Source of the DNA: Phycisphaerales bacterium
GTDB lineage: Bacteria > Planctomycetota > Phycisphaerae > Phycisphaerales > SM1A02
DNA: 8,330 bases
Assembly (NCBI GenBank): GCA_003520025.1
Contig: DOVP01000058.1
Coordinates: 1 to 8,330, forward strand
Direction of reading: 5' to 3'
Shown here: in pieces, positions 1 through 6,845 of the stretch
How positions within the stretch are numbered: position 1 is the first letter of the stretch
How the letters are laid out: each line of letters starts with the position of its first letter
Made by a program: the position numbers and the translations under genes
The notes under the pieces: model-generated
The model's database searches: none
The model's input: only the letters and a program-made list of their open reading frames with translations
What the model was told of the DNA's origin: nothing

Positions 1-2565
1 CATCTGTGGCGACTGCGGGATACCGATGGCGATGGGGTGGCCGACGAGCAGGATTCGCTGCAGCGTGGCTTCGGGGTGCGGGTGGCCCTTCGAGGTCATG
101 ACATGCACGGCCTGCGGATGGGGCCGGATGGGCGGTTGTACTGGTCGATTGGAGATCGCGGTTATCACCTCGAACTGCCGGATGGGCGGGTACTCGAAGA
201 TCCGCACAGCGGCGCCGTCTTCCGCTGCGAGCGGGACGGATCTCATATAGAGGTCTTCTACCGCGGCCTTCGCAACCCACAGGAACTCGCCTTCGACAAG
301 TACGGCTATCTCTTCACCGGCGACAACAATTCCGATTCGGAAGATCGCGCCCGCGTCGTCTACGTTGCCGAGGGTGGGCAGACTGGTTGGGACATGGCGT
401 ACCAGACACTCGGGGGTGACAATGACCGCGGCCCGTGGGTGCAGGAGGGGCTCTGGAAGACCGATCATCCCGGCCGTCCGGCATGGGCACTGCCGCCGCT
501 CTCATATATCGGCAGCGGTCCCTCCGGGTTGGTGTACTTGCCCGGAACCGGAATGCCGGATCGTTACGACGATCGTTTTCTGTTGTGCGACTTCCGAGGC
601 AGCCCCGAACACAGCAGCGTGCTGGCCTTCGGCGCCGAACCAGAGGGCGCCGGCTTCGAGGTGGTGGACATCCATCCTTACGTCAAGAACATCCTCTGCA
701 CCGACGTCGAGGTCGGCTGGGACGGCGCTGTCTACGTGTCGGACTGGGTGCAGGGATGGGGAAGTACCGAAACGGGCCGAATTGTCCGTGTTGAGCACGA
801 CGAGCGACACGCCGACCCGGCTGTCGCCGAAGCAGCGACGCTTGTTCGGGCAGGCTTTGATCATCGGAGCAACGAGGAACTCGCCACACTGCTTCAGCAT
901 CCCGACCAACGGATCCGCCTGCGGTCCCAGTGGACGCTTGCTGATCGCGGCGCGGGTGCGATCGATGTATTGGCGACTGCTGCTGCTGGCGACCATCAAT
1001 TGGCTCGCATTCACGCCATGTGGGGGCTGGGCATGATCGATCGTTTGCACGGCCCAAGTACTTCCGCGATGAAGGTGGTGCAGGCGCAGATATGGGATGA
1101 AGACCCGGAGATTCGCGGGCAAGCGGCCAAAGTATTGGGCGACGCCCGCTTCGAGCCGGCCTACGAGGATCTTCATGATCTTGCTTTCGATATGGACGCG
1201 CGGGTGTCCTATCACGCACTCATGGGCCTGGGCAAACTCGGGAATCCAGACGCTATCGACGCCGTTGCCGAGGTGCTTTGGACGAACAACAACGAAGACA
1301 AGTTCATCCGTCACGCCTGCGTGCAGGCAATGGCAGGCATCGGTGATCGCGACGCGCTGATCAACCTACTCGGTGATGCTCAGCCAGCAGTACGGCTTGG
1401 CGCAGTGCTGGCACTTCGATCGATGGGCGACGACGCAGTCGCCTTGGCACTGCGTGATCCCGATCCATTCATTGCAGCCGAAGCGGCACGGGCCATCCAC
1501 GATTCCGAGATGGAGTCGGTCATGCCAGATCTGGCCAATCTCGCCGATGGCTTGTCGATGCCCGACACCCGCGAAGGCCGCTCGATCGGTCGCCGCGTCA
1601 TCGAAGCGGCTGTTCGCCGCGGCGAGCCGAAGGACGCAGCAGCCGTCGCGCAGATTGCAACCGATGCCGCCGCGCCGCCCATCATCCGGCTCGAAGCAGC
1701 GCGTGCACTTGCTACGTGGGCCAGCCCAGGACCGAGAGATCGCGTGACGGGCCGATTCCGAGCCATGTCGCCACGCAATCCCGCCTCGATTGCCGACGCC
1801 GTCGGAGCCTGGCTGCCGCAACTTGCAGCGGAGCAAGGTGAGCTTGGCGAGCAGGGGCGCGCAGCCGCCATGGCACTTGGTGTCGACTTGGACCCGCGTG
1901 GGGTGTTGGCTGTTCTGCGGGATCCATCACAACCGATTGCCAGTCGCATCGATTGTCTGGCCTACCTTCGTGGTCATGAGACGCTCGGTTCCGAAGCGAT
2001 CACAGCGGCGCTGTCCAGCGAGCATGCGAGTGTCCGCGCCGCCGCCATGCGAGCAGTGGAGGATGCCGAAGCGGCACTGCTGCTCGCTGACGCCGCCGTC
2101 GAGGGTGGCACATTGCCTGAGCAGCGGGCAGCTTTTGAACTGATTGCAGTCCATCGTGGCCCGGAATCGCTGAGTGGATTACAGGACACGATGCCTCCGG
2201 AAGCAAGGCTTGATCTGCTGGAAGCAATGCACCCGGGCGAGTCGAGCGAGGCCAAGTGGGCGGCCGCCCTTGCTGGTGGCGATGGCGATCGGGGACGGTG
2301 GATCGTTGAGCACCACCCATCGGCCTCGTGTGTCCGATGTCATCTGGTCGGCGGCCGTGGAGGCATCGCCGGGCCCTCGCTTGACGGAGTAGCGAGCAGA
2401 CTCAGTCGCGAGGCGCTGCTCGAGTCGGTGATTGATCCACAGAAGGTGATTGCGGAGGGGTACGGGCAGGTGTCAGCCATGCCGGAGATGCGTGAGACGC
2501 TCACTCCACGCGAAGTGCGGGATGTCGTGGCCTTCTTGAGTACGTGCAAGGAGGCACCGTCGTGA
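1..2565 (+). CDS. PVC-type propeller dehydrogenase with HEAT-like repeats and C-terminal cytochrome c domain (5' partial)
   Basis: The frame is open from base 1, and its first residues (a DTDGDGVAD calcium-type motif, then GFGVRVALRGHDMHGL) already belong to the propeller, so the start and export signal lie upstream; 854 codons are visible. Counting residues from base 1, the propeller spans about 1-265. It resembles PQQ-dependent soluble glucose/sorbosone dehydrogenases: His33 stands eight residues before GPDG, as the catalytic His does in soluble glucose dehydrogenase, followed by YWSIGDRG, then GLRNPQELAF (Arg91) and GDNNSDSED (107-115). HEAT-like helical repeats fill about 285-700, for example around 360-500. 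The C-terminus (about 760-854) is a cytochrome c domain with CVRCH at 777-781, GPSLDGVASRLS, and Met827 or Met830 as possible sixth ligand. The stop overlaps the next gene's start. Likely role, inferred: periplasmic oxidation of a sugar or alcohol with electrons passed to the attached haem. PQQ use and substrate are unproven. An extra Cys848 near the end is unexplained. Confidence 0.9.
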   Translation, partial: HLWRLRDTDGDGVADEQDSLQRGFGVRVALRGHDMHGLRMGPDGRLYWSIGDRGYHLELPDGRVLEDPHSGAVFRCERDGSHIEVFYRGLRNPQELAFDKYGYLFTGDNNSDSEDRARVVYVAEGGQTGWDMAYQTLGGDNDRGPWVQEGLWKTDHPGRPAWALPPLSYIGSGPSGLVYLPGTGMPDRYDDRFLLCDFRGSPEHSSVLAFGAEPEGAGFEVVDIHPYVKNILCTDVEVGWDGAVYVSDWVQGWGSTETGRIVRVEHDERHADPAVAEAATLVRAGFDHRSNEELATLLQHPDQRIRLRSQWTLADRGAGAIDVLATAAAGDHQLARIHAMWGLGMIDRLHGPSTSAMKVVQAQIWDEDPEIRGQAAKVLGDARFEPAYEDLHDLAFDMDARVSYHALMGLGKLGNPDAIDAVAEVLWTNNNEDKFIRHACVQAMAGIGDRDALINLLGDAQPAVRLGAVLALRSMGDDAVALALRDPDPFIAAEAARAIHDSEMESVMPDLANLADGLSMPDTREGRSIGRRVIEAAVRRGEPKDAAAVAQIATDAAAPPIIRLEAARALATWASPGPRDRVTGRFRAMSPRNPASIADAVGAWLPQLAAEQGELGEQGRAAAMALGVDLDPRGVLAVLRDPSQPIASRIDCLAYLRGHETLGSEAITAALSSEHASVRAAAMRAVEDAEAALLLADAAVEGGTLPEQRAAFELIAVHRGPESLSGLQDTMPPEARLDLLEAMHPGESSEAKWAAALAGGDGDRGRWIVEHHPSASCVRCHLVGGRGGIAGPSLDGVASRLSREALLESVIDPQKVIAEGYGQVSAMPEMRETLTPREVRDVVAFLSTCKEAPS
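2548..2554 (+). promoter_or_regulatory. Strong Shine-Dalgarno of the SGNH-propeller-azurin gene
   Basis: AAGGAGG lies inside the last codons of the upstream gene, seven bases before the GTG at 2562. It decides the start: the only other in-frame candidate is GTG 2544, which lies upstream of this site and has no comparable site at the right distance, and an in-frame stop at 2493-2495 closes the frame further up. The GTG shares bases with the upstream TGA (GTGA, 2562-2565), indicating translational coupling of the two proteins. Confidence 0.8.
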
Positions 2566-5500
2566 TCTTTGAACTGCTGGCAGCGGGGTTGTGCGCTGCA
2601 ACCACCGACTCATCGCTGCTTGCATTGCAACCCGGCGAAACGATTGCGATCGTTGGTGGCGTGCAGGCCGAGCGAATGCAGCATTACCCGTACTTCGAGG
2701 CACTCTTGCGAGAGTCTCTTCCGGGGGTTGATATCCACGTTCGCAATTTTGGATGGAGCGGCGATGAGATAGCCCTTCAGCCGCGGCCATACAAGTTCGC
2801 AGGCATGGATGCGCACCTTGATCGCGTCGGCACTGATGTGTTGATTGGTGTATTCGGAATGAATGAATCATTCGCGGGCGAGTCTGGACTCCGCAGTTTC
2901 CGATCGGATCTCAACACATGGCTGGATGATCACGGCGAATACCGAATCGTACTCGTGTCTCCGACGGCCCATGAGCCGCTGGGCGGACGATTTCCGGATG
3001 GAGAAGCTCACAACTTCGATTTGGCGAGGTATGTCGAAGTCATGCGATCCACGGCGCTGCGGCGAGGTATTCCCTTCGTCGATCTCTTTCGACCAACACG
3101 TTTGGCCATGCAAGGCGATGATGACTTGACGATCAACGGTATTCACCTCAATGAGGCTGGACACCGACTCACTGCTCGCGTGCTGGCGAGACAACTCGGT
3201 ATCGATCCATCTGGCGTGAATATCACACCTGAGCGGCTCGACGCGATTCGAGAGAAGAACCGTTTTGTGTTCGAGCGATTTCGGCCCATCAACACCGAGT
3301 ACGTCTACGGCAGGCGGCACAATCCGTTCGGTGATGACAACTTCCCGGATGAAATGGAACGGCTCCAAGCACTCTCGATGGCGGCCGATGCCGCGCTGCT
3401 GCAGGGCGGCGGTGTGTCGGGTGTTCTTCCAGGAGCCGCGGCGCTTCCCGTTCCGGCAATCGATGCTCCTGATCCAACCGCCGCTTCGATTTCAACTGAG
3501 GATCGACCTGTTCCGCCGCCGAGCGAGCAGATTGCCAACTTCGAACTTCCACCGGGGTGGTCCATCAACTGCTTTGCGAGCGAAGAGGCCTTCCCGCTGC
3601 TTGCCAATCCGATCGCCATGAACTTCGATGGAGCTGGCCGCTTGTGGGTGGTCGTGGCGCCGACGTATCCACACGTCATGCCGGGCGAGCGACCAAATGA
3701 CAAGTTGATCGTGCTTGAGGACATCGATCGGGACGGAACCGCTGACGAGTGCACCATATTCGCGGAGGGCTTGTACATCCCCACAGGCTTTGCCACCAAC
3801 GGCGACGAGGCATGGGTGGTGAGTCAGCCGAACCTGCTGCATCTCGTGGACACGGATGGCGACGGCATGTCCGACAGGCGAGACATTGTGCTGCACGGAT
3901 TCGGCGCCGAGGACAGCCATCACGCGATGTCCGCGTTCGCGCGGCCGCCCGATGGGAGCATTTATTTCCAGGAAGGCACGTTTCATCACTCGCAGATCGA
4001 GTCTCCGCAGGGGCCGGCTCGCGCAGCGGATGCAGCCGTGTTTCGGTACGACCCGGACACCGCCGAGGTCGAAGTCGCCTCATCATGGCCATGGGCAAAT
4101 CCGTGGGGTCATGTTGTGGATCGATGGGGCCGAAGCATCATCACCGATGGCACCAGTGGCACATCGCGCAGACTCACCCACATCGCTGGAGCGCACACAT
4201 ATCCGGATGCGCACAAGGGCGACGAGGCGATTCGAGGTGTTCCAGCATTCACTCCCGGAAGCCGGCGGCCAGCCGGTGGGACGCAGATTCTCGGGGGCAT
4301 GCACCTGCCGCCCGAGGCACGCGGACGACTCGTTCTTCCCCAGAACATCGGATACCACGGCCTGCACTGGTATGACCTGAGTGACTCCGAGTCGGGATTT
4401 GCCGCTACGCCAATCGAACCCGATCTGTTGCGTTCGAACGATCCAACTTGTCGACCGGTGGATGTAGAGGTCGGTCCAGATGGCGCGATCTACATGCTCG
4501 ACTGGGCGAATCCGATCGTGGGGCACATGCAGTTCAGTGTTCGCGACCCGCGGCGCGACCATACGCACGGCCGCGTATGGCGAATCACGAACGATGACCG
4601 GCCCGTGAGCAAGTGGCCCGACATCGGGCAACTGGAGACTGTGGAGATTCTGACGCTGCTTAAAGGAGATGACCCATGGGCGATCCGTCGTGGGCGTATC
4701 GAATTGCAACGTCGCCCTGCTGATGAAGTTCTTTCCGAGGCGACTTCGTGGGCCGAGGCATCGGGTGATGCTCATGACTTGTTGGAGGCCTTGTGGCTGC
4801 ATCAAGCCCACGGCGTCGTCAATGAATCGCTTCTCGATCAACTCCTCAAATCAGAGGAGCCTCATGCTCGTGCTGCGGCGATCTCGGTGTTGCGGACGTG
4901 GCGTGATGAGATCGAGACACACGATCGATTGGAGCAAGCTGTCTTGGATCTGGATCCGGGCGTGCGACTTGAGGCCATTCTGGCGCTCGGGTTCGTGCAG
5001 AGTTCACGATCAGTTGAGTTGCTCTCGCTTGCAATGCGTCAGTCCATGGATGCTGGAACGAAAGCGGTGTTGGCACGATCCGCCACGGCGATTGAGCCGT
5101 GGGGGACACCGGGTGGACCTGGCACCGAGGCGTGGCGACTGTCCCGTTTGAGTGATCAGCAACTACAGAAAGAACCGCTGGATTACTTCTCGGCTGCCGA
5201 AGTGATGCGCCGTAGCACTTTGGATAAATCCGTGACGCAAGTGGCTGCTGAATGGTTGGCGGCGGCATCGGGGCGTGAACTGGCGGGTGAAGTATGGAAT
5301 GGCGTGCGTGAAGAACCCTCCGGAGGAGGATCCAACCTGCTCGTATCGCTGAGCCCGATCCAATTGGAATCGATCCGATCACAACTGAGCGAGGCAGTCG
5401 CCGACGGCAGCTTGCCCGATTTGCTTCGACAGGCAGCGAATGCTGGACTGATGCGATTGGATGGTTGGCAAGGGGTATGGCTGGACGCAGCAGCAGCAAG

Positions 5501-6602
5501 GGGCATCATGCGTCGTGTGGATCTCTTCGACACGACGAAGCGGTGGCCTCTGCTTGTTGACGGGTCATCACGGGAGACAATGCTCGAATATTTGCAGGGA
5601 GGCCCATCGCCAACAGACGAGCCGGTTCTTGGTCGCTACGTCCGAATTGAAATCGATGGTTCGGCCACGCTGACGCTCGCCGAGATAGAAGTAATGAGCG
5701 GTGGCGAGAACGTCGCGCTCGGGCAGCCATGCAGTCAGTCCACAACAAACTGGGATGGCGTGGCTGATCGTGCCGTGGATGGTGATTCCAATGGAACGTG
5801 GAGTGCCGGTGTATCAACGCATACGATCGAAGATCAAACAGATCCATGGTGGGAAGTCGATCTTGTCGCTACCCAGCCGATCGATCGGGTTGTGGTGTAC
5901 AACCGAACTGACCGTCCTCACGACCAGCGGCTCGAGGGGTTTCGATTGGTGGTACTCGATGACGAGCACAATCCTGTCTGGCAACAGGGCGGCTGTTCCG
6001 CACCACGATTCCAAAGTGAAATTGTTCCCGGTAGCGATCCAGATCGAGCCGTTCGTCATGCTGCCATGGATGCGCTTGCGCAAGTGTCACCCACCACAGA
6101 GACGCTTTCGGTTCTGGAGCCGTGGGTCGCTGCTGGCGAATCTGAAACGCGAATGCGAGCAGCGACAGCGATGGCACAGATTCCAGAAGAAGTATGGCCG
6201 GATGAGTTGAAGGGCTTGCAACTGAAACGCGTCCATATCAACACTGTGCCGCACAAGATGGCTTACGACCTGACGAAATTCGAAGTGCTCGCCGGACAGC
6301 CTGTCGAGATCAAGCTGGTCAATAAGGATCAGATGCCGCACAACCTCGTCATCGGCAAGCCAGGTTCACTCCGCCGTATTGGCCATGCTGCCGACGCTCA
6401 GGGCACCAGCCCGGAGGCAATCGCCCGTGAATACATTCCCGATACGCACGGCATCCTGCACGCCTTGCCCTTGGTTATGGAGGGCGACACCAAATACATC
6501 CGCTTCATCGCCCCCGAGCGGCCCGGTCGATACCCCTACATCTGTACCTATCCCGGCCACTGGCAGTTGATGAATGGCGTGATGACTGTCCGTAGTCGGT
6601 AG
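2562..6602 (+). CDS. Five-module exported protein: SGNH-like, PVC dehydrogenase propeller, HEAT-like repeats, discoidin, azurin-like copper domain
   Basis: The protein has 1346 residues counted from GTG 2562. A short hydrophobic N-terminus without basic residues (MIFELLAAGLCAATT) is a weak candidate signal peptide. About 20-216 resembles SGNH/GDSL hydrolases: WSGDE, GMN (Asn101) and NGIHLNEAGH (His195) are kept, but the nucleophile and Asp positions are not Ser and Asp. A Pro/Ala-rich linker (about 277-324) leads to the PVC putative membrane-bound dehydrogenase propeller (about 325-680), recognised by LEDIDRDGTADE, VDTDGDGMSD, GAEDSHHAMSAF, FQEGTFHHSQIE, ANPWGHVVDRWG and RDPRRDHTHGRVWRIT. HEAT-like repeats follow (about 694-1010). 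A discoidin-like domain (about 1022-1142) carries YVRIEI, AEIEVMSGG, RAVDGDSNG and PWWEVDL, with further helical-repeat sequence after it (about 1159-1210). The C-terminus (about 1216-1346) is azurin-like: His1260 in MPHN, and Cys1328, His1333 and Met1337 in CTYPGHWQLM. Likely a periplasmic or surface oxidoreductase with built-in ligand binding and electron transfer. Substrate and cofactor are unknown. Confidence 0.9.
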   Translation: MIFELLAAGLCAATTDSSLLALQPGETIAIVGGVQAERMQHYPYFEALLRESLPGVDIHVRNFGWSGDEIALQPRPYKFAGMDAHLDRVGTDVLIGVFGMNESFAGESGLRSFRSDLNTWLDDHGEYRIVLVSPTAHEPLGGRFPDGEAHNFDLARYVEVMRSTALRRGIPFVDLFRPTRLAMQGDDDLTINGIHLNEAGHRLTARVLARQLGIDPSGVNITPERLDAIREKNRFVFERFRPINTEYVYGRRHNPFGDDNFPDEMERLQALSMAADAALLQGGGVSGVLPGAAALPVPAIDAPDPTAASISTEDRPVPPPSEQIANFELPPGWSINCFASEEAFPLLANPIAMNFDGAGRLWVVVAPTYPHVMPGERPNDKLIVLEDIDRDGTADECTIFAEGLYIPTGFATNGDEAWVVSQPNLLHLVDTDGDGMSDRRDIVLHGFGAEDSHHAMSAFARPPDGSIYFQEGTFHHSQIESPQGPARAADAAVFRYDPDTAEVEVASSWPWANPWGHVVDRWGRSIITDGTSGTSRRLTHIAGAHTYPDAHKGDEAIRGVPAFTPGSRRPAGGTQILGGMHLPPEARGRLVLPQNIGYHGLHWYDLSDSESGFAATPIEPDLLRSNDPTCRPVDVEVGPDGAIYMLDWANPIVGHMQFSVRDPRRDHTHGRVWRITNDDRPVSKWPDIGQLETVEILTLLKGDDPWAIRRGRIELQRRPADEVLSEATSWAEASGDAHDLLEALWLHQAHGVVNESLLDQLLKSEEPHARAAAISVLRTWRDEIETHDRLEQAVLDLDPGVRLEAILALGFVQSSRSVELLSLAMRQSMDAGTKAVLARSATAIEPWGTPGGPGTEAWRLSRLSDQQLQKEPLDYFSAAEVMRRSTLDKSVTQVAAEWLAAASGRELAGEVWNGVREEPSGGGSNLLVSLSPIQLESIRSQLSEAVADGSLPDLLRQAANAGLMRLDGWQGVWLDAAAARGIMRRVDLFDTTKRWPLLVDGSSRETMLEYLQGGPSPTDEPVLGRYVRIEIDGSATLTLAEIEVMSGGENVALGQPCSQSTTNWDGVADRAVDGDSNGTWSAGVSTHTIEDQTDPWWEVDLVATQPIDRVVVYNRTDRPHDQRLEGFRLVVLDDEHNPVWQQGGCSAPRFQSEIVPGSDPDRAVRHAAMDALAQVSPTTETLSVLEPWVAAGESETRMRAATAMAQIPEEVWPDELKGLQLKRVHINTVPHKMAYDLTKFEVLAGQPVEIKLVNKDQMPHNLVIGKPGSLRRIGHAADAQGTSPEAIAREYIPDTHGILHALPLVMEGDTKYIRFIAPERPGRYPYICTYPGHWQLMNGVMTVRSR

Positions 6603-6761
6603 CGTGCTGGCAATGCGCACATGCCTCCCGCCCGCAGAGAGAGGCAAGCAAAATCAACCAGGATGGCCCGCTATCTCCCGGATCTACCTTTCAGCGACAC
6701 GTTCACCTGCCCCTATCGCGACATCGCTTCCCCGGGGCAAGAGGTGCTCCAAGAACGCATG

Positions 6762-6793
6762 TTGACGCCATCTGAACCCTCTCTGAATATATT
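6762..6793 (+). promoter_or_regulatory. Candidate sigma70-like promoter of the porin gene
   Basis: TTGACG (6762-6767) matches five of six bases of the -35 consensus, and TATATT (6788-6793) matches five of six of the -10. The 20-base spacer is longer than the usual 16-18, and the hexamer at the ideal 17-base spacing (GAATAT) is poor. It sits in the most AT-rich part of the gap and would leave a leader of roughly 45 bases. It suggests that the porin can be transcribed separately from the two upstream genes. Planctomycete promoter consensus is poorly known, so this is tentative. Confidence 0.35.
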
Positions 6794-6803
6794 GGTCGGA
6801 CCA
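6793..6803. promoter_or_regulatory. Short perfect inverted repeat at the expected porin transcription start
   Basis: TGGTC-G-GACCA is a perfect 5-bp inverted repeat around a single base, starting at the last base of the candidate -10 box. The position would suit an operator for a dimeric repressor, or a small hairpin at the 5' end of the porin mRNA. The arms are short and symmetry does not extend outward (T6792 faces T6804), so chance occurrence is quite possible. Confidence 0.2.
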
Positions 6804-6829
6804 TTCCCATATCAACAAATCATCACTCC

Positions 6830-6836
6830 AAGGAGA
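6830..6836 (+). promoter_or_regulatory. Shine-Dalgarno that fixes the porin start
   Basis: AAGGAGA lies nine bases before the ATG at 6846. The frame is open further upstream, to an ATG at 6621, but the 75 residues that longer start would add are charged, unlike any porin leader, and lack such a site. Starting at 6846 places a classical signal peptide exactly at the N-terminus, so the shorter protein is preferred. Confidence 0.8.
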
Positions 6837-6845
6837 TCGCTCCCC

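Noticed and set aside
502..1314. Antisense open frame of about 270 codons inside the first gene
   Set aside because: The + strand frame here encodes continuous recognisable propeller and HEAT-like sequence. The antisense product has no recognisable motif, and long opposite-strand frames are common in GC-rich coding DNA.
3390..3533. Pro/Ala-rich stretch between the SGNH-like domain and the second propeller, considered as a frameshift or junction artefact
   Set aside because: The frame stays open, both flanking domains are in frame, and low-complexity linkers at such domain borders are normal.
4083..4841. Antisense open frame of about 252 codons under the second propeller
   Set aside because: It lies opposite strongly conserved family motifs (ANPWGHVVDRWG, RDPRRDHTHGRVWRIT), and its own translation resembles nothing recognisable.
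6622..6646. Possible terminator hairpin (TGCCTC pairing with GAGGCA) after the copper protein gene
   Set aside because: There are only six base pairs around a 13-base loop and no T-run after it. It is too weak to call an intrinsic terminator.
6730..6737. CCCCGGGG palindrome in the intergenic gap
   Set aside because: An 8-base self-complementary GC run with no loop is expected by chance and has no matching partner nearby.
6621..6845. N-terminal extension of the porin to the ATG at 6621
   Set aside because: It would bury the signal peptide behind 75 charged residues, it lacks a ribosome-binding site, and AAGGAGA sits correctly before the ATG at 6846.
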